DNA of 61,693 nt from CAWUKT01 sp963923035 (lineage in GTDB: Bacteria > Bacteroidota > Bacteroidia > J057 > JADKCL01). A program made the position numbers and the translations under genes. Of this stretch, positions 23,840-32,117 are shown in pieces (position 1 is the stretch's first letter; the number at the start of each line of letters is the position of its first letter). The notes beneath the pieces were generated by a model. It searched no databases, was not told where the DNA came from, and saw only the letters and a list, made by a program, of their open reading frames with translations. Location: contig CAWUKT010000038.1 of NCBI GenBank assembly GCA_963923035.1, positions 1-61,693 on the forward strand, given 5' to 3'.

Positions 23840-26800
23840 CTTGTTCCAAGGGCCTTTCTCCGGGCCAACTCCTGTTCTCCACTCCGGGCTGAGAAAAAGT
23901 CTTTTCCAGCGCCTCATCCTCCTTGTGATCTGTTTTTCTTTTGGCTGGGCCGCCGCCCAAAGCCTGGCGATGAAGCGTTTCAACGATGAGAACGGCTTCG
24001 ACGAAGGCTATGTCTATACCATCGTCCAGGGGCCGATGGACTTTCTCTGGATCGGGACAGGTTCGGGAATCTTCCGCTTCGATGGCTCCGAGTTCGCCCA
24101 ATTCACCACCGAGGACAGCCTCGCCGAGAACTTCACCTATTCCAGCTACAAAGACGAAGAAAGCGGAACCGTGTGGTTCGGCCACTTTGAAGGCGGCCTG
24201 ACCCGCCTCCAAGGCCTCAATTTCGAGTCTGTCCTTCCCGACGACGCCCTCTCCTCTTCCATCGAAGACATCGGGATGGATGAAAATGGAGACCTCTGGC
24301 TTTGCTCCCAGCGGGATGGCATCGTCTGTCTCGACACCGGCACCTTCAAATACAAATCCTTTACGGGTCCCTTCCGGGACCAAACCCTCATGGCCATTTG
24401 CCCTGTCTCCAAGGGCCGTATCCTCGTCGGAACCGGGGAAGGCCTGCTGCTCGTGGAGATCCGCAACGAAAAAATCATCTCCTCCAAAAGCGTGGCGAAC
24501 TTTCCCGTCACCGAAGTGACCGAAATCCAAAAGCGCAACGGCCGGAACGGCTTTTGGATTGCGACGAAAGAAGAAGGCATCTTCCTGTACACGCCCGACC
24601 GCCTAGACGGCGGTCCCGAGCTCCAGCAATTCGCCGGAGAAAATCTCAGCGGCATTTACAATGCCATGAGCCTATATGAAGGCAAGGACCGCAAGCTGTG
24701 GCTGGGCACCTTTGGCAAGGGCTTCCGCATCTTCAACAGCGGCATCATCTCTGAAAGGGTGATCCCCATCCAGCCGGTGGCCGAACAGGATACCTCCCAA
24801 GAGGACATCATCCGCACCATTTACCAGGACAAGTTTGGCCAGGTGTGGCTGGGCACCTACGGCGATGGCCTGATCTGCGTGGCCGAGCGCCCCTTTGCAC
24901 TGTACGGCATGGGACTGGATTCCCTGGATGGCGATCAGGGCGGGGCTCCGCAGGACCGGACCATCCACGCGATCTACGAAGATCGGATCGGCAATTTCTG
25001 GTTTGGGACCAACAATGGCCTGTACGAAGTCAGCCGCGACCATGCCGAGGACTTCGGCAACCAATATACCTTGGGCGGACAGCTCAATATTCCGGTTCTG
25101 AGACGGCTATCGGAAAAGGACGGCTTGCCCTCGGACCTGGTGACCTCGGTGGCCGAGGACCAGAGTGGCCAGCTGTGGATTGGGACCCGGCGCGATGGCG
25201 TTTGCAAACTTTCCGCCGCCCGGGACAGCATCACCCCCATTTTCCTCTCCGACCTCCCCCTCTCGAACATGGTCCGGAAGATTGTTCCGGAACGCAAAAG
25301 CAACAGGGTTTGGATCGGGACCCAGGATGGCGTCTTCCACTACGACGACACGGATGATTCCCACGACTACTACCATACCCGCTCGGGCATGGCCCACAAC
25401 AATATCTTCGACATCTACATCGACTCGCGCGACCGGGTCTGGTTTGCAACCCATACCAACCTCGTCAACTACTTTGAGGATGAGCGGATTGAGACCATTG
25501 ATATGACCCAGCCGGATGAGTCGGCGCCGTTCATTACCTGCATCACGGAGGACAAGGACGGCAATATCTGGATGGGCTCGGAGGGTTTCGGGGTCTTCCG
25601 GTACGAGTTGGATTCGGTGGGAAAAGGAAAATCGGTCCAGATCACGGATAGCCTGGGTCTGATCTCCAATTTCTGCTACCAGTTGAACGTCGACCCGTTT
25701 GGGAACCTCTGGGTCACCCACCGGCGCGGCTTCTCCCGCTACATCTCGCGGACGCATACCGTGGTGTCCTTCCTCAATGGCGAGCAATTCAGCTTTGAGG
25801 ACAACCTGGTGAATTCCAGCTTCATGGATTCCCAAGGCAATCTCTGGTATGCCACCAACGAAGGTGTGATCCGCCACTACTGGACGCCCAGTCGAACGCG
25901 GATTTCGGCGCCGAATATCATCATCACGGGCATTGACGTCTCCGGCGAGGAGCCCTTGGGCCCCGGGGGCGAATTGCCGTACGGGACCTATCGTCTCCAC
26001 GTTGATTTTCTCGGCCTCACTTTCCTCAACCAGGAAATGGTCGTGTACCAATACAAGTTGGAAGGTCGGGATTCCGATTGGTCGGAGATTTCCAAGGACA
26101 ATTGGGCGACGCTTCAGGGTCTGAAAGACGGCGATTATACCTTCCACGTGCGCGCGCGGAGCATTTTTGGCAATTGGAACGAACAACCGGCGAAGTTTTC
26201 CTTTTCGATTGCCCCGCCCTTCTGGAAGACCTGGTGGTTCCGCATCCTAATGATGTTGGTGCTGGCCGGGATCATTTTCCTTTACGTCCGGTACCGTGTC
26301 TATCGTCTGAACAAGGAAAAGGCGGAACTGGAAGAGAAGGTGGCCGAAAGAACGCAGGAGTTGGAAGGGCAAAAGAAAAAGCTGGAGCTGGTCAACCTGG
26401 AATTGGAGAAACTGTCCCTCGTGGCCAGCGAAACCGACAATGCGGTTTTCATCGTGGACAAGGACGGGCATTTGGAGTATGTGAACCCAGGCTTTACCCG
26501 CTTGACGGGCTATACCTTCGAAGAAATCAAGGCCCTTCAACACGGAAAGAGCTTCCTCACCCTTTCCAGCAATTCGGAAATCGGGAAATTGATCCACGAA
26601 GTGATCAAATCCAATACATCGATCCAGTACGAGTCCAGCCTGCCCAGCAAGGTGGGCGAACAAATCTGGGTCATCTCTACCCTGACGCCGATTCTGGACG
26701 AGCAGGGAGAGTTGCGGAAGATTGTGATCATTGACTCGAACATCACGGAACGAAAAGAGGCCGAGGAGCAGGTCAAAAAGGTCAATGAAAAATTGGAGCA

Positions 26801-27578
26801 TCTGGTAGAAGTGCGGACCCAGGCGCTCGCCCAGGCCAACGAACAGCTCCAACAGGAAAACCTCGAACATATCAAGACGGCGGAGCAGTTGAAAGCGACC
26901 AATGAAGAACTGGATTCATTTGTCTACCGCGCTTCCCACGACCTCAAGGGACCATTGGCTTCCCTCCTCGGATTGGTCAACATCGCCAAAGCGGAACTGA
27001 CCGAAAACGAAACAGCCCTCAATTACCTCAACCTGATGGAGCAGCGGGGCCAACGGCTGGATTCCATCCTCGTCGACCTGATCGAAGCGACCCAGGTCAA
27101 GCAGACCAAGGTCGAGCTGAAGCGGTTCCGCCCCTACGAAATTGTGGAGCACATCGTGGAGCTCGCCCAGAACAAGGTGGAATGCCAGGGCACGGAATTC
27201 ATCCTGGAAGTCGATCCCAAATTGGAATGCGTATCGGACCGGAAATTGGTGCGCTCCATCCTCCAAAACTATATCGAAAACTCCGCGAAATACCGCGATC
27301 CCAATAAGTCCCAGAGTACCTCTACAACGCGGGTCATCCTCAACAATGGCCACCTCGAAATCCATGTCACCGACAATGGCGTCGGCATCCCGGAAAGCGC
27401 CCAAGAACGGGTCTTCGAGATGTTCTACCGGGGCACCAACAGCGTCAGTGGCTCAGGATTGGGCTTGTACATTGTGAAACAAGCAGTCGACAAGTTGGGG
27501 GGATCGGTTCAGATGCACAGCACGCCCGGCGTTGGGACTACCTTCTCCGCCATTGTTCCGAACCATAAACTTTCCTAA
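23784..27578 (+). CDS. propeller-type sensor histidine kinase (two-component reg_prop, Y_Y_Y, PAS, HATPase)
   Basis: Up to 1264 aa. A signal peptide lies near residues 36-60 (LILLVICFSFGWAAAQ). Two-component regulator propeller repeats cover about 65-740 (IGTGSGIFRFDG, LWIGTRRDGVCKL, WFATHTNLVNYF). Y_Y_Y spans 745-812, one membrane helix about 815-838, a coiled coil, then PAS about 880-990. The phosphoacceptor is in YRASHDLKGPLASLLG near 1052. An N-box IENSAKYRD is near 1165, and DNGVGIPESA and GSGLGLYIVKQ complete the ATPase. There is no response-regulator domain. No ATG precedes the signal peptide: candidate starts are TTG at 23784, 23829 or 23841, so the true N-terminus is uncertain. It probably senses envelope or surface ligands. 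Confidence 0.85.
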   Translation: MAVNLFTKRTSRLKRLKTDLFQGPFSGPTPVLHSGLRKSLFQRLILLVICFSFGWAAAQSLAMKRFNDENGFDEGYVYTIVQGPMDFLWIGTGSGIFRFDGSEFAQFTTEDSLAENFTYSSYKDEESGTVWFGHFEGGLTRLQGLNFESVLPDDALSSSIEDIGMDENGDLWLCSQRDGIVCLDTGTFKYKSFTGPFRDQTLMAICPVSKGRILVGTGEGLLLVEIRNEKIISSKSVANFPVTEVTEIQKRNGRNGFWIATKEEGIFLYTPDRLDGGPELQQFAGENLSGIYNAMSLYEGKDRKLWLGTFGKGFRIFNSGIISERVIPIQPVAEQDTSQEDIIRTIYQDKFGQVWLGTYGDGLICVAERPFALYGMGLDSLDGDQGGAPQDRTIHAIYEDRIGNFWFGTNNGLYEVSRDHAEDFGNQYTLGGQLNIPVLRRLSEKDGLPSDLVTSVAEDQSGQLWIGTRRDGVCKLSAARDSITPIFLSDLPLSNMVRKIVPERKSNRVWIGTQDGVFHYDDTDDSHDYYHTRSGMAHNNIFDIYIDSRDRVWFATHTNLVNYFEDERIETIDMTQPDESAPFITCITEDKDGNIWMGSEGFGVFRYELDSVGKGKSVQITDSLGLISNFCYQLNVDPFGNLWVTHRRGFSRYISRTHTVVSFLNGEQFSFEDNLVNSSFMDSQGNLWYATNEGVIRHYWTPSRTRISAPNIIITGIDVSGEEPLGPGGELPYGTYRLHVDFLGLTFLNQEMVVYQYKLEGRDSDWSEISKDNWATLQGLKDGDYTFHVRARSIFGNWNEQPAKFSFSIAPPFWKTWWFRILMMLVLAGIIFLYVRYRVYRLNKEKAELEEKVAERTQELEGQKKKLELVNLELEKLSLVASETDNAVFIVDKDGHLEYVNPGFTRLTGYTFEEIKALQHGKSFLTLSSNSEIGKLIHEVIKSNTSIQYESSLPSKVGEQIWVISTLTPILDEQGELRKIVIIDSNITERKEAEEQVKKVNEKLEHLVEVRTQALAQANEQLQQENLEHIKTAEQLKATNEELDSFVYRASHDLKGPLASLLGLVNIAKAELTENETALNYLNLMEQRGQRLDSILVDLIEATQVKQTKVELKRFRPYEIVEHIVELAQNKVECQGTEFILEVDPKLECVSDRKLVRSILQNYIENSAKYRDPNKSQSTSTTRVILNNGHLEIHVTDNGVGIPESAQERVFEMFYRGTNSVSGSGLGLYIVKQAVDKLGGSVQMHSTPGVGTTFSAIVPNHKLS

Positions 27579-28823
27579 TCAACGGGCGATGACCACCGTC
27601 CGCCGGATATAATTGCTCCCCTGACGGGCAATCAGGTGGTACGTGCCTTGCATCATCGTGGAGACATCCACCGGCACGGCTCCTCTCCCATCTCCCGCCG
27701 GCTCAATCGTCCGGACCAAGCGCCCCGCAAAGTCATACATCTCCACGACCGGATCGACATCCGAATCGAAGTCCACGTAAACCATGAAGACATCGCTGCT
27801 GGGATTCGGGAAAATGGTGAATTTGTCCAGGGTTCCGGCATTGTTCAATTCTTCGGAACATCCCGTGAGGGCCAGGTTGCTGGAACTCACCAGCTCCGTC
27901 CGCCAGTTGAGGATGGCTTTGCGCATCCGCGTGCCCTGACAAACTGTGAACAGGTTCAGGCATTCATCATCGGAATAGTCCATGTAGTTTTCGATTTGCC
28001 GGAAGCCTGGATCGCAAATCGCAGGAGGAGCATTGCAGTTGGGGGCGGTGGCAAAAAACTGGACGGGAATGGCCGGGGTATCGTCACAACGGTCGTTGAG
28101 ACCGCCACAGAGGGTATCGGAGAGTCCCCAGGGATGGTACAAATCGAGGTAGTGGCCCACTTCGTGGGTCGTGGTGCGGCCCAGGGCCTGGGCGGTGCCG
28201 GTACTGCGGCCGATCTGGCGGTAGTCGATGACGAGCCCGTCCAGCGCGGTCCCGGCGACCTCGCCGGGAAAATAGGCATAGCCGGCCGTCTGGCCATTGC
28301 CGATCCGGCGGACGATGTACACGTTCATGTAGCGGAGCGGGTCCCAGACGGCCAGTTCTTTCATGGCTTCGTCCTGGCCGTCCACGAAGGGATCGTGGAA
28401 CAGGGTATTCGCATAGAAGGTGGTATCGATGCCCGTCGTGGGATTGCCATTGGGGTCAATGGACGCCAGACAGAAGCGGATTTTGGTGTCCAATCCGCTG
28501 GGATGCGTATTGAGGCCGTTGCCGTAGCGGCCGTAGTCCTCGTTGAGGACGTCGATTTGCGATGCAAATTGCTCCATGGTAATGGCCAGCTCCGGGCCAT
28601 TGTTTTCCATGATGTGGAAGACCACCGGAATGACGTAGGTGAATTCAGGGTCGTCTTCGACCTTGTTGGACGGGGCGACGGCACCCGGGAGTCCGTGGGG
28701 ATGAGCAGCCTGCAAATTCAATGTCAGCTCATCCGTCCAGCATTTCTCTTGTACCTGCGCATTTCCCTGCATTCCCCACGCCCACAACAGCACTAACAAA
28801 CCTATCTTGCCTATCCGAGTCAT
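27579..28823 (-). CDS. M43 (pappalysin-like) zinc metalloprotease with T9SS sorting domain
   Basis: The protein is 414 aa with a signal peptide to about residue 22 (MQGNAQ). The zinc motif is HEVGHYLDLYH near 217-227, with Met-turn region ENYMDYSDDECLNLFT near 277-292. Canonical M43 enzymes have Gly at the position occupied by Asp here (HExxHxxGxxH). The C-terminal 75 residues (FTIFPNPSSDVFMVYV to GTYHLIARQGSN) are a type A sorting domain, so an extracellular protease is predicted. Its stop codon is the base after the stop of the convergent kinase gene, leaving no shared terminator space. Confidence 0.92.
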   Translation of the reverse strand: MTRIGKIGLLVLLWAWGMQGNAQVQEKCWTDELTLNLQAAHPHGLPGAVAPSNKVEDDPEFTYVIPVVFHIMENNGPELAITMEQFASQIDVLNEDYGRYGNGLNTHPSGLDTKIRFCLASIDPNGNPTTGIDTTFYANTLFHDPFVDGQDEAMKELAVWDPLRYMNVYIVRRIGNGQTAGYAYFPGEVAGTALDGLVIDYRQIGRSTGTAQALGRTTTHEVGHYLDLYHPWGLSDTLCGGLNDRCDDTPAIPVQFFATAPNCNAPPAICDPGFRQIENYMDYSDDECLNLFTVCQGTRMRKAILNWRTELVSSSNLALTGCSEELNNAGTLDKFTIFPNPSSDVFMVYVDFDSDVDPVVEMYDFAGRLVRTIEPAGDGRGAVPVDVSTMMQGTYHLIARQGSNYIRRTVVIAR

Positions 28824-28843
28824 GTTTCTTCTATTTGAGGAAA

Positions 28844-29037
28844 ATTTACTGCACTTGAGCGAGAATTAAAATGATCACCCAAGACTTTGTCCGGCCTTTG
28901 CCCGATTTGGCTTTTACTTCCGTCGCCTATTTTCCCAATTGTGCGTCTCTCGGGACACCGGACTCGGATTCATGTAAAGCTCAGGTTCGAACGAAAACAT
29001 ATATTATTTTGAAAAGCTCCCTGCCGGGGGCTTTTTT
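28844..29037 (+). ncRNA. possible small RNA (low confidence)
   Basis: A promoter-like pair, TTG 28807-28809, 20 bp, TCTATTTG 28830-28837 (one mismatch to TAnnTTTG), would start a plus-strand transcript near 28844. It would end at the strong terminator at 29012-29037. No plus-strand gene lies between, so a stand-alone transcript of about 190 nt is the simplest explanation. No known RNA family was recognised. Confidence 0.3.
29012..29037 (+). terminator. intrinsic terminator with no upstream protein gene
   Basis: AAAAGCTCCC, loop TGCC, GGGGGCTTTT followed by two more T. A 10-bp stem with one T-G pair. Upstream on the plus strand there is no protein gene. Confidence 0.8.
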
Positions 29038-29224
29038 ATTTCCCCTTTTCCACCCGCGCCCTTTCATTTCCCTTCTTCTTTGAAGATATGGCCTCGAATT
29101 GCCTTCCTGGTGGTCATTTCTCGCTTCCCCTTTCGCCCCAATTCCCCTATCGCTTGTTAGCATTTGATCGAAAAAATTCTTTAATTATTTCATCTAAATC
29201 AATTTAGTAAGCATAGTCTGTACC

Positions 29225-30481
29225 ATGGAAATGAAAAAACTGTCTCGGCATGAGGCCCAGGACCTCTATGCCCCTACCCGAACGTCTTCGGCTCGCATCT
29301 CCATTCTCCCTCGTGCATTTTCCCGCTTCCCACGGCTCTCAGCGCGGGGACTGGCGGTGGTGTTTCTGTTGGTGGCGCTGGTTTCGGGGTGTGAAAAAGA
29401 ACTCGAATTGCAGGAACTGGAAGAAAGCTCCCCCACGGCCCAACTCGCCAAGGGGGACATCTTCTGGCCCAACAGCGGCGGCAGCTGTTCCGTAGGGCCT
29501 CCTCCGGCTCCCTTCTGGGGCGCGGGGTACAGTGCCAAGCAATCCTGGCACCGGGCGGTGAAAAACCAAACCCAATTGCGGAACGCCATCAATCACGTCA
29601 ACAACAATGGCGGCACGATCTACATCGACGGCACCTTCACGGTGACCCAGCCCCTCCCCAAAATTACCCGGGACAATGTCACAATCCTGAGTCGGGGAGC
29701 GTTCAAAATCTATGACAATATCGCCGGAGGAAGCAAGGCGTCGGAGTTGTTCCGCGTCGAAGCCGCGGGCTTTACCATGAAGAATGTCACCATCTTCGGG
29801 ATCGGGCGGCTGAACCCCGGCAACCCGTCGGCCTGGGCCGGCAAGCGCTCCGCTGTGGCCGTGACCAAAAACAACGCCCGCTTTGAGCGGGTCTTCATCC
29901 GCTATTTCACCCACGCGGCCATCCGACTCGAAAACGGTTCGGGCCACAAGGTCCTGAACAGCACCCTCACGAACCAGAACCGCTCCGACCTGGGCTACGG
30001 TGTGCTCCTGCGCAACAATGCGAAAAACGTCCTGATCAAACGGAACCGCTTCGACGCGAATTCGCATTCGGTGGCGACGACCGGGGGACGCTTTCAGAGC
30101 TACCGCGCGGAGGGCAACTGGACGACCAATACGGTCAAGTGGCACTTCGATGTCCACATGGGCCCCGACAATTGGGGCGGGAACAAGGTCGAGATCATCC
30201 ACAATGTGAGCAATGGCAACGGGACTTTGTTGCTGGTCCGGGGCCCCTTTACCAACGGGGTCTATGTCCGCAAAAACCTGCACAACAAGTCGGCGGGCAA
30301 ACTCGTCGAGCTCAAGCCGGACCGGACTTTCAGCCAGTATGGGCAAACCTTCTTTGCCGGAAACTTCTATTCGCCCTTCGGACTGGAACGCAATAAGGCC
30401 CGCACCTTCTTCAGCAAAGGCGAAATCACGAACAATTGTGTCAACCAAAACTTCAGCGCCCTGCTCAACCAAGCCAATTGA
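29225..30481 (+). CDS. right-handed beta-helix (pectate lyase-like) lipoprotein
   Basis: The protein is 418 aa. A long basic leader precedes a hydrophobic stretch and the lipobox LVALVSGC, with Cys near residue 57; the second ATG (29231, MKKLSRHE) is an alternative start. Residues 100-400 form repeating short strands (NNGGTIYIDGTFTVTQPLPK, RDNVTILSRGAFKI, GFTMKNVTIFGIG, KNVLIKRNRFDANSH) typical of pectate lyase-like parallel beta-helices. No clear catalytic Asp/Arg set was identified. The inferred role is polysaccharide binding or cleavage at the cell surface. A terminator-like hairpin follows. Confidence 0.78.
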   Translation: MEMKKLSRHEAQDLYAPTRTSSARISILPRAFSRFPRLSARGLAVVFLLVALVSGCEKELELQELEESSPTAQLAKGDIFWPNSGGSCSVGPPPAPFWGAGYSAKQSWHRAVKNQTQLRNAINHVNNNGGTIYIDGTFTVTQPLPKITRDNVTILSRGAFKIYDNIAGGSKASELFRVEAAGFTMKNVTIFGIGRLNPGNPSAWAGKRSAVAVTKNNARFERVFIRYFTHAAIRLENGSGHKVLNSTLTNQNRSDLGYGVLLRNNAKNVLIKRNRFDANSHSVATTGGRFQSYRAEGNWTTNTVKWHFDVHMGPDNWGGNKVEIIHNVSNGNGTLLLVRGPFTNGVYVRKNLHNKSAGKLVELKPDRTFSQYGQTFFAGNFYSPFGLERNKARTFFSKGEITNNCVNQNFSALLNQAN

Positions 30482-30513
30482 CCTGGAGGTCGACGGCCTC
30501 CCATTCGAATCTT

Positions 30514-30563
30514 CCCCCGGTCTTTCCCCTCATGAAGGGGTTGGCCGGGGGCCATTGTTTTTT
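30514..30563 (+). terminator. probable terminator after the beta-helix lipoprotein gene
   Basis: CCCCCGG at 30514-30520 pairs with CCGGGGG at 30545-30551, with an inner CCCC/GGGG pair, followed after a short gap by six T. It lies 33 bp after the stop. Confidence 0.65.
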
Positions 30564-30702
30564 AGAATCATCCTTTCTTTTCCCCGCAACTCCTTCTACA
30601 CCAATCCCAAAGCCCGTCAAACCATGTAACCTGTCAGCAGAAATCTGTTTTCCCCAAGCAATGACGACCGCTACATTGAGGAGCAAAACCAAAGATTCCA
30701 TC

Positions 30703-32034
30703 ATGAAACATTTAACGATTACCCTAATTCTGCTTTCTCCCATTTTACTCTTTGCCCAGAACGCTTCCTCCTACCCGGGTTCACTTCTCAAAGAGCGCCC
30801 CCATCACCTGCCTCGGCTTGAACAAGCCCAAAAAACACAGACTTCTTCCGATTGTCGGCCTACGGTGTACTACCGGCAGGAATGGACCACCCAACCCGGC
30901 AATTGGGATACCATCGAACGCTTCGAGGTCACCTACCACGGCAATTCGGATACGGTGCACACGGAGCTGATCTATCCCTACAAAGGCAGTGGACTGTGGG
31001 GTTTTCCCACGCGGATGACCTATACCTACAGTCCCTTGGTCGATGAAACCAGGGAAGAGCGCTGGGATGGATCCAATTGGAATGTGGAGAGCGTCTATGA
31101 GTACCACCGGGACGCCAATGGCTTTTTTAGCGGCTGGGTGGATGCGGCTCGGGTGGGAAATGTCCTGGACACCATTCAGTGGGTTCGATTTTTCAATACT
31201 CCTACCTCGTTTGGGGCGCTGGACTACTATACGGCCGATTGGTACGATTATGCCACCGATACCACCTTCCTCACCGAGCGGGGCGAATACACCTACGACG
31301 CCAATCAGGTCCTTACCGACGAAACCCTTTTCATCCCCAATATTTCCGGGGGCTGGGATTCGATTTACCGCCGCCGGGACTACGCTTGGTTCAATTATTC
31401 GGCGAACCAGGCCGCCGAATGGTACGAAGATGGTTTTATCAATGGGCAATGGACGCCGAACAAGAAGTTTGCGCCCGATTGGCAAACCGACGATGACAAG
31501 CAGTATATCCTGGACTATAACTCATTTTCCCAGGTCTACGACTCAGCGATCTTCCTCTGGACGGGAGAGGATACGCTGAACGATATTTCCTTCTACCACA
31601 ACTACAATTGGTTTGGAGAATGGAATATCATCGATGGCTACAATGCCTACCACTTTTTCCTCCCCGATGGCTGCCCGTCGGAGACCATCATCGAGACCTA
31701 TAATTACCAGACCCGGGCCTTCGAAAACAGCGAACGCTTCCTCTATACGAGCTTCCTCACTTCCCGGGCCCGCCCGGAACAACCTGAATTCTCCGTCCAA
31801 TGGCTTCCCCATCCCATGGGCCAGGAAGGCATCCTGCGCGTTCAATCTGGCATTCCCGGTCCGTTTGAGGTCGAGGTCTTCGATCTCCACGGCCGTCGCC
31901 TCCGCGCGTACGATCTCCGGCAGTTGTTTTCAGTGGAACAGCATTCCATTCAGCTGGACCTTCCGGCCGGGCTCTACGTCTACCGCCTGTCCAGTGACCG
32001 CCAAGCGACCAGTGGACGACTCGTGGTTCAGTGA
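30703..32034 (+). CDS. T9SS-exported protein, unknown function
   Basis: The protein is 443 aa from the ATG at 30703 (MKHLTITLILLSPILLFAQ), a clean signal peptide; the frame upstream to 30436 overlaps the previous gene and has no signal peptide. The body has repeated YTYxxxxLVxxxxxxxWxG-like lines (RMTYTYSPLVDETREERWDG; EYTYDANQVLTDETLF), resembling RHS/YD-like tracts often seen in Bacteroidota surface proteins. The C-terminal 80 residues (FSVQWLPHPMGQEGILRV to LPAGLYVYRLSSD) form a type A sorting domain. A terminator follows. No catalytic motif. Confidence 0.8.
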   Translation: MKHLTITLILLSPILLFAQNASSYPGSLLKERPHHLPRLEQAQKTQTSSDCRPTVYYRQEWTTQPGNWDTIERFEVTYHGNSDTVHTELIYPYKGSGLWGFPTRMTYTYSPLVDETREERWDGSNWNVESVYEYHRDANGFFSGWVDAARVGNVLDTIQWVRFFNTPTSFGALDYYTADWYDYATDTTFLTERGEYTYDANQVLTDETLFIPNISGGWDSIYRRRDYAWFNYSANQAAEWYEDGFINGQWTPNKKFAPDWQTDDDKQYILDYNSFSQVYDSAIFLWTGEDTLNDISFYHNYNWFGEWNIIDGYNAYHFFLPDGCPSETIIETYNYQTRAFENSERFLYTSFLTSRARPEQPEFSVQWLPHPMGQEGILRVQSGIPGPFEVEVFDLHGRRLRAYDLRQLFSVEQHSIQLDLPAGLYVYRLSSDRQATSGRLVVQ

Positions 32035-32054
32035 TTGAGGGATAAATCCAAGGG

Positions 32055-32089
32055 AAAGCGGCGATTCCGGACCGGAACCGCCGCTTTTT
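32055..32089 (+). terminator. intrinsic terminator
   Basis: AAAGCGGCG/CGCCGCTTT outer stem and TTCCGG/CCGGAA inner stem separated by one mismatch, followed by T. It lies between convergent genes; the T run favours plus-strand use. Confidence 0.85.
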
Positions 32090-32117
32090 CTATCCCACTG
32101 ATCCTAGATTGTGGGAA

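Larger units (their letters stand above)
28824..29224. other. 401-bp intergenic region with a possible small RNA
   Basis: No gene for a protein seen; the only open frame runs through a strong terminator. It contains the possible small RNA and terminator listed separately. A T-loop-like GGTTCGAAC at 28983 has no pairing stem, so no tRNA is present. Confidence 0.5.

Noticed and set aside
28981..28995. GGTTCGAAC, a T-loop-like motif suggesting a tRNA
   Set aside because: The flanking bases cannot form a T-stem and no other arms are present.
28871..29083. 70-aa plus-strand ORF
   Set aside because: It runs through a strong terminator hairpin and has no family or signal.
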